36,547 nucleotides of DNA from assembly GCA_038243395.1 (NCBI GenBank), contig JBBSRC010000037.1:1-36547 (forward strand), given 5' to 3'. Position numbers and translations under genes: made by a program. This DNA is from Gelidibacter sp038243395 (lineage in GTDB: Bacteria; Bacteroidota; Bacteroidia; Flavobacteriales; Flavobacteriaceae). Below the pieces are notes generated by a model. The model did no database searches. It worked only from the letters and a program-made list of their open reading frames with translations, and was not told the DNA's origin. Shown here one piece after another: positions 8,010 through 16,866 of the stretch; the first letter of the stretch is position 1, and each line of letters starts with the position of its first letter.

Positions 8010-8167
8010 CGCTTGAAATTTGTTTCCAAGATACTAAAATACCGGAATTATGGATCTAATAGATGATTGTCCCATTCATCCTCAAATTTTGACAGTTCAG
8101 AATTTAAGAATTTTCATTTCGCTTGATTCGATACACATTTGTATTATCAATTAAATAATCGAGACTT

Positions 8168-10321
8168 ATGAAAGCATGTTGTGCAATATTCTTTTTCATT
8201 ATAACTTCAATCGGTTTTACACAAACTACAATTTCAGGAAAAGTTTCAGATCCAAAAGGTTTGCCGATAGAAGGTGCGAATGTATATCTTGAAGGGTCTT
8301 ACGATGGCGGGTCTACAGATGCCTCTGGTGTATTTTCTTTTACTACCAACGAAACGGGAACGAAAACATTGGTAGTATCCTTTCTCTCTTTTGAAACCTT
8401 TAAAAAGCTCGCTGAGGTCAAAACAATGACTGATTTGCAGATTGAATTAACGGAAGATTTTAATACCTTGGATGTTGTTGTACTTTCTGCCGGAACTTTT
8501 GAAGCAGGTGATTATAGTAAGGTTTCTGTACTAAAACCTTTGGATGTGGTGACTACAGCGAGCGCTTTGGGCGATTTTGTAGGTGCGTTACAAACTTTAC
8601 CTGGTACTACAACCGTTGCGGAAGATGGACGTCTATTTGTCCGCGGGGGCGAGGCTGAAGAAACCCAGATTTTTATTGACGGTATTCGTGTGTTCGCACC
8701 GTATACGCCCACAACCAATAATACGCCAACCCGAGGACGCTATTCGCCGTTTTTATTTAATGGCATTACCTTTTATACAGGTGGCTATTCAGCAGAATAT
8801 GGCCAGGCGCTTTCTAGTGTTTTGTTGCTTAACACCATAGATGAAGCAGATCAAAATAAAACAGATATTAGCCTTATGACCTTAGGTGGTGGCATCGGAA
8901 ATACGAGAAAATGGGCAAAAAGCTCCTTGAGTGTGAATGCCTCTTATATTAATCTGGCGCCTTATGTCGCCCTATTTCCGGGTAGAAATGACTGGGGGAA
9001 ACCTTTTGAAGCGGTTTCTGGTGAAGCAGTATTTAGACAACAATTTGATCGTGGGTTAATAAAGTTTTACACCGCTTTTGATACGTCCAATTTTGAATTG
9101 ACCCAAGAGGATATCAATTATTCGGAAGGTGACCACTTTAACCTCAAAAATAACAACCTTTATTTTAATGGTTTTTATCAAGGCATGTTGACCGATGTTT
9201 GGTCTGTATCTGGAGGATTAAGTTACACCCACGGTCAAACCAATGTTGTCGTTTTGGACAGTGACATAAGCAACACTGAAAATTCCTATCACGCCAAATT
9301 GAAGTTTAAACGCCGATTTAGCAATGGATTTAAGTTGAATTTTGGTGCTGAATATCTGTCGACCCATTTTAATGAAGAATACCAAGATTGTTCAGTAACT
9401 TCTACCAACTACGGATTCTCAAATGACATTGCTGCCACTTTTGTTGAAGCAGATGTCATTTTCTCAAAAAAGTTGGCTCTGAAAGCGGGGATAAGAGCAG
9501 ATTATAGCCAGTTATTTAAATCTACGGAAGTAGCACCGCGATTGTCAATGGCTTATAAAACTTCTAAAATGACTCAAATTTCATTGGCTTATGGTAACTT
9601 TTATCAAAACCCAAGTAATGATATTTTAAAGTTTGACCAGAATCTTAAATCACAAAACACGACGCATTTTATTCTCAATTATCAATACAATGCTGAAGGC
9701 CGTATTTTTAGAGCGGAGGCTTATTATAAGAATTATAAACGACTGGTAAAATATGATACTGAGCTTTTGGATTTTGATAGCCATTTTGATAATTCGGGGA
9801 GTGGTTATGCAAAAGGGATTGATTTGTTTTGGCGCGATAATAAAAATATCACAAATGTTGATTATTGGGTTAGCTATTCCTTTCTGGATACGGCACGAGA
9901 TTATAAAAATTACCCCTACGCTTCGCAACCTAGTTTTGTAAATACACACAACTTATCTGTGGTGGGCAAATATTGGATTGGGGATTTAAAAAGTCAAGTT
10001 GGCTTCAGTTATGGCTTTGCTTCTGGTAGAAATTATACCGACCCCAATCATGACGGATTTCTAAATGCCAAAACAAAATGTTATAATAATCTGAGTTTTA
10101 ATTGGGCTTATTTATTGAGTGCTCAAAAGATTCTTTATTTCTCAGTGAATAATGCCTTAGGCTTAAAAAACATCAATGGCTATCAGTTTTCGAATATGGC
10201 TGATCTGAATGGAAATTTTTCAAAAAGAGCATTGCGTCCAGCGGCGGACCAGTTCTTTTTCATTGGATTCTTTTGGACAATTAGTGATATGGGAATAGAT
10301 AATCAACTGCAGAATTTATAG
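8168..10321 (+). CDS. TonB-dependent receptor with CarboxypepD_reg-like domain (short type)
   Basis: The 717-residue protein starts with a signal peptide (about residues 1-18, ending GFTQ). A carboxypeptidase-regulatory-like beta-sandwich follows (about 20-100; ISGKVSDPKGLPIEGANVYLEG), then a plug (about 110-235) with FVRGGEAEETQIFIDGI and a GGYSAEYGQ segment, and a beta-barrel of about 480 residues. It should transport an unknown ligand across the outer membrane using TonB energy. The barrel is shorter than in SusC proteins, and no SusD gene is next to it, so it is not a typical glycan receptor. Its last barrel strand (FFIGFFWTISD) is followed by about ten extra residues instead of ending at an aromatic residue. 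No ligand can be inferred. Confidence 0.93.
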   Translation: MKACCAIFFFIITSIGFTQTTISGKVSDPKGLPIEGANVYLEGSYDGGSTDASGVFSFTTNETGTKTLVVSFLSFETFKKLAEVKTMTDLQIELTEDFNTLDVVVLSAGTFEAGDYSKVSVLKPLDVVTTASALGDFVGALQTLPGTTTVAEDGRLFVRGGEAEETQIFIDGIRVFAPYTPTTNNTPTRGRYSPFLFNGITFYTGGYSAEYGQALSSVLLLNTIDEADQNKTDISLMTLGGGIGNTRKWAKSSLSVNASYINLAPYVALFPGRNDWGKPFEAVSGEAVFRQQFDRGLIKFYTAFDTSNFELTQEDINYSEGDHFNLKNNNLYFNGFYQGMLTDVWSVSGGLSYTHGQTNVVVLDSDISNTENSYHAKLKFKRRFSNGFKLNFGAEYLSTHFNEEYQDCSVTSTNYGFSNDIAATFVEADVIFSKKLALKAGIRADYSQLFKSTEVAPRLSMAYKTSKMTQISLAYGNFYQNPSNDILKFDQNLKSQNTTHFILNYQYNAEGRIFRAEAYYKNYKRLVKYDTELLDFDSHFDNSGSGYAKGIDLFWRDNKNITNVDYWVSYSFLDTARDYKNYPYASQPSFVNTHNLSVVGKYWIGDLKSQVGFSYGFASGRNYTDPNHDGFLNAKTKCYNNLSFNWAYLLSAQKILYFSVNNALGLKNINGYQFSNMADLNGNFSKRALRPAADQFFFIGFFWTISDMGIDNQLQNL

Positions 10322-10464
10322 ATCTGTTGGGCTTATTTAGTTGAGTTTTTTAGAACTGTGGAATTATTGAATACCGCTTTCTGCGTAGAAAACCCCTTTT
10401 GCATTTTTTTATTTAGGCTTGCAAAAGCCATTAATTAATTGATTAATTCATGAACTATCATTCT
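10322..10464. other. Intergenic region after the TonB receptor
   Basis: No gene is visible. CTTTTGCA at 10396-10403 and TGCAAAAG at 10420-10427 form an 8-bp inverted repeat with a 16-nt T-rich loop. It is not a classical terminator but is the only structure near the receptor's 3' end. Confidence 0.4.
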
Positions 10465-10766
10465 TTAAAATTCCGTACGAAAATTGCTGACTTTTATAAA
10501 ATCAAATTTTTCATGAAATTTAGGTATTTCAGTTGATATTCTCAGAGCTCAGATTTTTTTCGGCTTAATGACAGATCAACCAAATAAATAATAAATTCCA
10601 CTTAAGAATATTGCCAGAGCTGAATATCTGAAAATATATTTTGATTTTCCTTATCGTATAGAAATATGTAAAATGTTGAAATTAGGTATAGAATTCCATA
10701 AAATATCAAAAGTGTTTTATTGAATTCCTTTGTTTTTACTATTTCGGTATTAAATTCTGTTTTCAT
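10465..10766 (-). pseudogene. Decayed gene for a small two-helix membrane protein
   Basis: From an ATG at 10766 the minus strand encodes 54 residues with a clear membrane helix (TLLIFYGILYLISTFYIFL) and stops at 10602. After a shift near a poly-A stretch around 10640, another minus-strand frame continues in protein-like fashion: YIFRYSALAIFLSGIYYLFG (second helix), stop, SVIKPKKI, stop, then ALRISTEIPKFHEKFDFIKV, ending at 10465. The pieces add up to about 100 residues: two helices and a soluble tail. This fits one ancestral reading frame broken by a frameshift and two stop codons. The family is not recognised. The alternative is a functional 54-residue protein plus noncoding DNA. Confidence 0.45.
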
Positions 10767-10845
10767 TTCTCAAATTACGTGCTATCTGATCGGAAGGTGG
10801 TTGTGAAAATCATGAAAATGCTATAATAATTTTCCGCACTTTCAT

Positions 10846-11517
10846 TTAATCCTTTTGATGGTATTTTGATTCGATTCCGTTCTCAGTCAAAACACCTTCT
10901 TTCCCGTTACCACTCCATTTTAAAGCATCTTTTCCATATTCTGCACCTTTTGCCCACGCAGTTGTTTGTTCGAGCGTAACATTTGTTTTGTTGTCTTTTT
11001 TAATGTTTACAAATCGCTTGTCGAATTTGCTGAAGTAGGTTACGGTAATGTCTTCTTTATTGTTGGTAAAAGTGTATTGTAACGGACTGATGACCACTAA
11101 TTTCATAGTTTGTTTTCCATCTGAAAATGTGCCATCATTATTTCTGCTGGTCCATTTAAAATTTCCTTTTTCGTATTCTGCACCTTTTGACCAGGAGGTG
11201 GTTTGATCCAATACCAATTCTTCTTGATTGTCCCGTTTTATTTTGACCTGCAGTCTGTCGTTTTCCTCAAAGAAAGTGACATCAAAAATTTCTCCGTTAT
11301 CGCTCTTATAAAGATAGTCGTGAGCATGTGCATTCATATTTAAATTTGAGTGTGGATCCGAATGGGAATGTGAATGTGGGTCTTTTTCAGATTTAACTTC
11401 AGTTTCGAGAACGGGTGTTTTTGTTATGTTGATTTCTTTCTCTTCTTGTTGGTCGGACTGATTTTTACAAGCTGAGAAGGAAATTAAAAGAAATAATAAA
11501 ATGATGTTATGTTTCAT
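10846..11517 (-). CDS. His-rich lipoprotein with two MliC-like repeats
   Basis: The 223-residue protein has a lipoprotein signal (FSAC, Cys17) and an acidic linker. Next comes a His-rich stretch at residues 48-66 (PHSHSHSDPHS and AHAHD), then two related domains at about 70-144 and 148-223. The repeats align through LDQTTSWSKGAEYEKGNFKW and LEQTTAWAKGAEYGKDALKW. Their pattern (Leu-x-x-x-x-S/A-x-x-Gly-A-x-Tyr ... Trp ... Gly) resembles MliC, the membrane-bound inhibitor of C-type lysozyme, but the disulfide cysteines of MliC are absent. The protein may protect the envelope from lysozyme or bind metal through the histidines; neither is shown. It lies 67 bp downstream of the EEP-family gene on the same strand, separated by a hairpin. 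Confidence 0.7.
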   Translation of the reverse strand: MKHNIILLFLLISFSACKNQSDQQEEKEINITKTPVLETEVKSEKDPHSHSHSDPHSNLNMNAHAHDYLYKSDNGEIFDVTFFEENDRLQVKIKRDNQEELVLDQTTSWSKGAEYEKGNFKWTSRNNDGTFSDGKQTMKLVVISPLQYTFTNNKEDITVTYFSKFDKRFVNIKKDNKTNVTLEQTTAWAKGAEYGKDALKWSGNGKEGVLTENGIESKYHQKD

Positions 11518-11553
11518 GGTTTATATAAAATTTGATTTGTAATTTATTTATTA

Positions 11554-11580
11554 ATAAGACTCAGCCCTAAAAAGTCTTAT
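11554..11580 (-). promoter_or_regulatory. Hairpin between the EEP-family gene and the His-rich lipoprotein gene
   Basis: ATAAGACT and AGTCTTAT form a perfect 8-bp stem with an 11-nt loop, 5 bp past the EEP gene's stop codon. No T run follows on the minus strand, so it is at best a weak terminator; it may instead be an mRNA-stability or attenuation element between the two genes. Confidence 0.4.
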
Positions 11581-11584
11581 ACTT

Positions 11585-12658
11585 TCACGACTCATTTTTT
11601 GTTTTGAGCTTTTCAATTTGTTTCAGGGCTTTTTCTAAATCCTCTTTTGAAGCCGGTTCGGGCATTTGTGATTTTGAGCCTTCGGGTTCAAATGATAATT
11701 CTACATAATACGGAAAATGATCAGAGTCTATCGATTCGCAAGCTCTTAGGGCTACTAATCTAAATTCAGGCGAGACAAAAATATGGTCTAAGGGCCATCT
11801 TAAAAAAGATTTTTTCGCATTAAAGGTATTATAAAATCCTCTACCAACTCTAACATCTAACAATTCACTGGTATTTTGAAACAAAAGTGTTGTTGGTGAC
11901 CAAGGAATATCGTTGAAATCGCCAATAACTATTACAGGAAGCTGTGATTCTCTTGCTAGCTTTGAGGTTTTCATAAGTTCGGCATCCCGGTCGGTCGATA
12001 AGGGGTTTTCCTGAGGCATTGGTGGCGTAGGATGGACGGCGAAAAGTTGGATCACATCGCCCGAAGGTAATCTCAGTTTGCTGTGGATGGAGGGGATGGA
12101 ATCGGTAACCATAAATTTAATTTCAGGTTGGATGAGTTCAAATTTGGAATACATCAAAATACCATAGGTATTATCTAAAGGCAGTTCAACCTTATATTTA
12201 TAGTCGACCGACAAATGTTTTACAATGACATCCTGCCAACGATTATTAGCTTCGGTAAACACCATCACATCAGCGTTGAGTTCTTTAATAATAGCGATTA
12301 AGCGCTCATTATTTTCGTTTTTTTGGAGGACGTTGGCTGTGAGTAATTTAATTTTTGAAGTCTTGGTATTGATGGTGGCATCCAGAACTTCTTTTTTATA
12401 AAGCAAAGTATAAGGAACTATCTTTGAAAATTGAAAGATGAAGCATCCGATAAGTGTAGCGATAAATAAGTAATCTTTTGAACTTTTGAAATCGAATTTT
12501 ACAAAATATATAAGGATCGCAATAAAAGTGAGTGTTGTGAGCTGGATCAGCGGGAAGTCGAACATGCGTATCCACCAATAATCTGAAGGAATTAACGGCA
12601 ACAAGGTAAAAAATGTAGTAGTACAACCAAAACCGATTAAAAATTTTTTTAAAGTCAC
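11585..12658 (-). CDS. Membrane-anchored endonuclease/exonuclease/phosphatase (EEP) family protein
   Basis: The 357-residue protein has an N-terminal part with about three membrane helices (residues 5-22, 35-52, 62-80). A DNase I-like EEP domain follows, carrying all catalytic blocks: TANVLQKN (Asn109), VFTEAN (Glu136), AVHPTPP (His209), IGDFND (Asp247, Asn249), LDHIFVS (Asp291) and SDHFPYYVE (Asp313, His314). It therefore looks enzymatically intact and should cleave a phosphodiester or phosphomonoester on the periplasmic side. The substrate could be nucleic acid, a lipid or a phosphorylated small molecule. The start codon is GTG at 12658. The C-terminal 30 residues are charged and probably disordered (PEPASKEDLEKALKQIEKLK). 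Confidence 0.85.
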   Translation of the reverse strand: MTLKKFLIGFGCTTTFFTLLPLIPSDYWWIRMFDFPLIQLTTLTFIAILIYFVKFDFKSSKDYLFIATLIGCFIFQFSKIVPYTLLYKKEVLDATINTKTSKIKLLTANVLQKNENNERLIAIIKELNADVMVFTEANNRWQDVIVKHLSVDYKYKVELPLDNTYGILMYSKFELIQPEIKFMVTDSIPSIHSKLRLPSGDVIQLFAVHPTPPMPQENPLSTDRDAELMKTSKLARESQLPVIVIGDFNDIPWSPTTLLFQNTSELLDVRVGRGFYNTFNAKKSFLRWPLDHIFVSPEFRLVALRACESIDSDHFPYYVELSFEPEGSKSQMPEPASKEDLEKALKQIEKLKTKNES

Positions 12659-12803
12659 TATTTTTAAATTTTAGGATAAAGTAATTAAATTTTTGCCAAT
12701 AATAGGATTGCTGCAACAGAATAAGAGGATTTGGGTTAAATCTTTTACGATTTGAAACACTATAAATAATTTAGAATAAAGATCTTGCTTAAAAGTCGAA
12801 ATT

Positions 12804-13121
12804 ATGAAAACTACTTATCAAAATTGTATCGAAGCCTGCCAAAAATGTTTAGTAGACTGTCAAAATTGCCTAATTATGATGGCTGGAATGAAAAGTATGA
12901 ACGATTGTCCAAAATGTTGTGTACAATGTATAGACGCCTGTTTAGTTTGTATTAAAATGATGGCAGCAGATAGTGAGTATGCTGCGCGATACTCTAAGTT
13001 ATGTGCCGAGATTTGTGATTGGTGTGCAGAGCAATGTGAGGCACATGATCATGAGCATTGTCAAATATGTGCTGAGTCTTGTAGAGCATGCGCGGAAGAA
13101 TGTAGAATAATGGCTGCTTAA
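12804..13121 (+). CDS. Cysteine-rich four-helix-bundle copper-binding protein (Csp/DUF326-like)
   Basis: The 105-residue protein has 20 cysteines, mostly spaced CxxxC and CxxC on predicted helices: 8, 12, 15, 19, 22, 35, 38, 39, 42, 46, 49, 67, 71, 74, 78, 86, 89, 93, 96 and 100. It also has His residues in the HDHEHC loop. This is the signature of copper storage proteins, four-helix bundles that pack many Cu(I) ions in a thiolate core. No Tat or Sec signal is present, so it should be cytosolic, like Csp3. It is followed after 26 bp by the GH3 gene in the same direction, so the two may be co-transcribed. No copper ATPase or chaperone is nearby. Copper as the metal is inferred from the family. 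Confidence 0.9.
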   Translation: MKTTYQNCIEACQKCLVDCQNCLIMMAGMKSMNDCPKCCVQCIDACLVCIKMMAADSEYAARYSKLCAEICDWCAEQCEAHDHEHCQICAESCRACAEECRIMAA

Positions 13122-13147
13122 TTCTATCTTATATATATCTTTAGCCT

Positions 13148-14686
13148 ATGGCAATACTTGGAAATATCATTAAAGGATTTATAGACATCAAAGATTCTTT
13201 TTCTTCAAAAAAAAATTCTATTGAAGAGCAACAAGAGGTTCTCAAAAGGCTTTTAGCAAAAGCGAAAGATACCGCGTTTGGAAAGCATTACGAATTTGAA
13301 TCGATTTTGGAAGCGGACAATCCTTCAACGGCGTTCGCAAATGCGGTGCCTTATTTTGATTATAATAAAATCAACGAAGAATGGTGGTATCGACTTCACA
13401 AAGGTGAAGATAATATCACTTGGCCAGGACATCCTAAATATTTTGCTTTGAGTTCTGGAACCACCGGTAAATCAAGCAAACGCATTCCTGTCACTGACGA
13501 AATGATTGATGCCATTAAAAACACAGGAATCCAACAAGTATTTGCATTAAGTAATTTTGATTTTCCGGCAGATTTTTTTGAAAAGGAAATCATGATGCTT
13601 GGCAGCTCTACCGAATTAAAGGAAGAGAATGACCATTTGGAAGGCGAAATTAGTGGGATCAGTGCCAGCAATATTCCGTTTTGGTTCAGAGGTTATTATA
13701 AACCGGGAGATGAAATTTCTAAAATTGACGATTGGGATCAGCGCGTACAACGTATTGCAGAAAATGCCAGGAATTGGGATATCGGTGCTCTAAGTGGTAT
13801 TCCGTCATGGATGGAGTTAATGCTGCAAAAGGTTATTAAGCATCACAATGTAGAGCACATTCATGAAATTTGGCCAAACCTGCAAGTGTTTACATCTGGA
13901 GGTGTTGCTTTTAGTCCCTATGAAAAGAGTTTTAATGCGCTATTAGGAAAACCAATTACAGTCATTGATACATATTTGGCATCAGAAGGTTTTATTGCTT
14001 TTCAAGCCAGACCTGAGACGGAAGCCATGAAATTGGTTACCAATGAAGGAATTTATTTTGAGTTTGTGCCTTTTAAACCAGAATATATCAAGGAAGATGG
14101 GTCATTAGTCAATAACGCACCGTCTGTGACTTTAGCTGAGGTAAAGTTAAATCAAGATTACGTGTTATTGATGAGTACAGTCAGTGGTGCCTGGCGATAC
14201 GAAATTGGAGATACGATTGCGTTTACCGATTTAGAACGCTTTGAAATAAAAATAACCGGACGTACCAAGTTTTTCTTGAACACCGTAGGGTCACAATTAT
14301 CTGTCAATAAAATGGATGATGCTATGAAGCATTTGGAAAATCAATTTTCTACAAAAATCCCAGAATATACCATCTGTGCTAAACGTTGTGAAGACAATGA
14401 GTTTTACCATTGCTGGTACGTGGGCACAGAAGATAAGCTTAATGAGGAACAGATGGCTGAGCAGTTGGATGTTTTTCTCAAGGAGGCCAATAAAAATTAT
14501 AAAGTCGCGCGGAGCAAAGCCTTAAAAGGTGTAAAGGTAAAAATGGTAAGCCCTTCTGTTTTTCACGAATGGAGCGGTGCTTTAAAGAAAAAAGGAGGGC
14601 AGGTAAAAATGGAGCGCGTCATGAAAGAAGATAAATTTCAGGAATGGGAAGCGTTTGTTAATGAACAATTGACTCCACCTCGATAG
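13148..14686 (+). CDS. GH3-family acyl-adenylating enzyme (GH3 auxin-responsive promoter family)
   Basis: The 512-residue protein matches bacterial GH3 proteins over its full length. ATP/AMP motifs are SSGTTGKSSKRIP at residues 102-114 (phosphate loop), YLASEGF near 278-284 (motif 2) and YEIGDT near 351-356 (motif 3). A typical C-terminal lid ends KKGGQVKMERVMKE. Plant GH3 enzymes adenylate a carboxylic acid and join it to an amino acid; the bacterial substrates are largely unknown. A soluble cytosolic enzyme is expected. Its 3' end overlaps the convergent HExxH peptidase gene by 29 bp. A near -7 match (TATCTTTA, 13134-13141) lies just before its ATG, so it may also have its own promoter. Confidence 0.9.
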   Translation: MAILGNIIKGFIDIKDSFSSKKNSIEEQQEVLKRLLAKAKDTAFGKHYEFESILEADNPSTAFANAVPYFDYNKINEEWWYRLHKGEDNITWPGHPKYFALSSGTTGKSSKRIPVTDEMIDAIKNTGIQQVFALSNFDFPADFFEKEIMMLGSSTELKEENDHLEGEISGISASNIPFWFRGYYKPGDEISKIDDWDQRVQRIAENARNWDIGALSGIPSWMELMLQKVIKHHNVEHIHEIWPNLQVFTSGGVAFSPYEKSFNALLGKPITVIDTYLASEGFIAFQARPETEAMKLVTNEGIYFEFVPFKPEYIKEDGSLVNNAPSVTLAEVKLNQDYVLLMSTVSGAWRYEIGDTIAFTDLERFEIKITGRTKFFLNTVGSQLSVNKMDDAMKHLENQFSTKIPEYTICAKRCEDNEFYHCWYVGTEDKLNEEQMAEQLDVFLKEANKNYKVARSKALKGVKVKMVSPSVFHEWSGALKKKGGQVKMERVMKEDKFQEWEAFVNEQLTPPR

Positions 14687-15278
14687 ACGACGTATCTCTT
14701 TTTTCAATAATGTCCATGATCTCCTCTGGAGACAAATAAAACTTTTTTATGCGCAGTTTATAAGCTTCCTGGATATCTGCATTGTTCAAAATAAAATCTT
14801 TGGTCTTTAAAATATAACCTTCCATATTATGTTGTACGGCATAGGTGTCTGCAGCGCGTTCTGCTTCAACAATATGCTTGGATGAAAACACATATTTTAA
14901 TCCAAACCAAATTAAGTTGAGCTTGCTTCTATGGCTATAGTCTATGACATGGCCCAGCTCATGACCAATCCATCCAATTAAAATATCAGAAGGAATATGT
15001 CGAGTCAGGAACTTTTTATCTGAAATTTTAAAGGTTTCGCTAATCAATATCACATAACTTCGATTTTTTCGACTTTTAAAAAAACTGCCAAAGGTAGGAC
15101 GCGCCTGCATGGTTGATTTTTTAATGTTTTCCTTAAATCTAAATTCTACGGCAGTGTCATTAAGCTCAGGATAATAACTGAGAGCTTTATGTATTTCTTT
15201 CGATATGGAATCAGGAATTATTTTTTGTGCACTCATTGACGGGCTGATGGTTATAATAAACAGGAAAATATATTTCAT
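14658..15278 (-). CDS. Secreted M48-like metallopeptidase (HExxH)
   Basis: The 206-residue protein has a short signal peptide (about residues 1-17, ending SMSAQ). A single HELGH motif sits at residues 106-110, and EAERAAD at 138-144 would supply the third zinc ligand (Glu) and the conserved downstream Asp, as in gluzincins of the M48/Ste24 type. There is no membrane helix beyond a weakly hydrophobic segment after HELGH (LIWFGLKYVF). It is shorter than full M48 proteases and lacks TPR repeats, so it represents a minimal catalytic core in the periplasm or outside the cell. Substrate unknown. The gene's last 29 bases overlap the end of the GH3 gene on the opposite strand. Confidence 0.75.
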   Translation of the reverse strand: MKYIFLFIITISPSMSAQKIIPDSISKEIHKALSYYPELNDTAVEFRFKENIKKSTMQARPTFGSFFKSRKNRSYVILISETFKISDKKFLTRHIPSDILIGWIGHELGHVIDYSHRSKLNLIWFGLKYVFSSKHIVEAERAADTYAVQHNMEGYILKTKDFILNNADIQEAYKLRIKKFYLSPEEIMDIIEKRDTSSIEVESIVH

Positions 15279-15530
15279 AAGATTGAAAACATAAATTACA
15301 TTTATTTTGAATGAATATAGTGCATATACCGATTATTTAACTAAAATTTAATAAAGTGAAAAATTCGTGCTACTAGTATAATAATCAGGATTGATTAAAG
15401 ATTAGTTTCGAATTTTGACAGCAGTTATTATATAGATTTAATAATTCTATAATACTTGAGCTTTGCTCCGAAACTGAATAAAGAGGATTTATTTCAATGG
15501 TCTTTTATGCATGTCCGTATCCTCAAAATA

Positions 15531-16802
15531 TCAATAGCACTCAAAACATTTTAAATAGTGACCTTTAAGATCTAAGTCTTCCGAGCCTTTTAAGGGTTTT
15601 GTAGGATAGTCTCTATCATCTAATATTTTTTTAAAAACTTTGGCGTAAGAAAGTAATGCGTCCCTTCTGCTTTTGAGTTTTTTTATAATGTCCTGACCAT
15701 CGAGATCGTAAATTTGTGACGGCCATGTACGGACGGCGTTCTCAATGGCCTGATCAGTCAGTAATTGTTGCAATTGTTGGGCTTCATGAATAAACACAGT
15801 TTCGGGCGTGCTCTTTAGAAAGTATACGTCAAAATCATGGATGAGTCCAGGCATATAATCAATATCCTCATTAAAAGGTCGCATTTCAGGCGTGACGTTT
15901 TTATTTGAAACGATCGTTGGTATAATGCCACCGATATTGAAAAATGCGTTATCCCTATCTCCCGGAAGAGCAATGGCAATTTGCCTGTTCTCTTCTTCTT
16001 TGATAACCCATCCCCATTGTTTGGCATGTCGGTCCCAATCGCCAATAATTAAATCAAATAAACGTGCTCGAACTAATGCGGATTCATCTATTTTTAGAGA
16101 ATCGCCACGGTTTAATTTTAGTTTTTGCAAATCATCCGTTTCAATAATAGTACTGACATTCTCAATGGACGTCCAATTAACAACACTTTCAGTTTCATGT
16201 TCAAAAAGAAATAATTTATTTCCGTACTCTTTATTATAGTCTTTTAAAACATCTTGTTTAGGAATGAAATAGAGTTTGGGAAACGTGTGTAATACGTCTA
16301 CAGCATCGGCCAATTGTGCGACAACTAATGCTGCATAAGGATGTTGTGCAGAAATGCCATCGACAATGATATTTTCGAGTCCGAGGGTTTTTGCAAATTC
16401 GGGAACCAACGGGCTTGGGTTTTTATTGACGCTCCGCAAAGCGTATTTGTTGCCAAGGCTATCCTTGAATTTTAAGGATTTAGTTTGATTGCCGCCGCCT
16501 TCTTTCACAAATTTCAACCCACCTAATAGCGTATCTAAAAAAACAACCGGAACCTTTATGGGGGTTGACCATGCATTTCGGTAATGCTCTCCCTGCATTA
16601 ACTTTTTCAACTCATTGGCTTCATACAGTGTGCTGGCTGCAATGGTTAAGGAGTCATAGTCTTTAAAGTTTATTGAATTGACATTGTCAAGATCAACAAT
16701 GGTGGAGGTTTTAAAATTTTGAGGTGTGCTATTTAAAGATCCGTAAATCAAAATAATAAAAACAATAAGGACCACTCCAATTATAATGATAACTTTTTTC
16801 AT
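15531..16802 (-). CDS. Membrane-anchored HipA/FAM20-like atypical kinase candidate
   Basis: The 423-residue protein has one N-terminal membrane helix (residues 3-20) and then a large periplasmic-facing domain. Kinase-like elements occur in order. A glycine-rich loop GGGNQTKSLKF sits at 102-112, and ALRSVNK, whose Lys127 could contact ATP, follows. Next are DGISAQHPYAALVV, then FLFEHE near 198-203. GDWDRH at 254-259 resembles the catalytic loop of FAM20 and HipA kinases (xxDRH), and DRDNAF at 282-287 sits where the metal-binding Asp is expected. The C-terminus ends CFECY. I believe related domains occur in Bacteroidota metallophosphoesterase fusions, but that is from memory. No substrate is suggested by the neighbours. 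A non-kinase role remains possible. Confidence 0.6.
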   Translation of the reverse strand: MKKVIIIIGVVLIVFIILIYGSLNSTPQNFKTSTIVDLDNVNSINFKDYDSLTIAASTLYEANELKKLMQGEHYRNAWSTPIKVPVVFLDTLLGGLKFVKEGGGNQTKSLKFKDSLGNKYALRSVNKNPSPLVPEFAKTLGLENIIVDGISAQHPYAALVVAQLADAVDVLHTFPKLYFIPKQDVLKDYNKEYGNKLFLFEHETESVVNWTSIENVSTIIETDDLQKLKLNRGDSLKIDESALVRARLFDLIIGDWDRHAKQWGWVIKEEENRQIAIALPGDRDNAFFNIGGIIPTIVSNKNVTPEMRPFNEDIDYMPGLIHDFDVYFLKSTPETVFIHEAQQLQQLLTDQAIENAVRTWPSQIYDLDGQDIIKKLKSRRDALLSYAKVFKKILDDRDYPTKPLKGSEDLDLKGHYLKCFECY

Positions 16803-16866
16803 TGTTGTTTATAGTATTTTGAGCTTAGAGATGGTTTTAAGGGAGATACGGCTTAAGCTTAATTTT

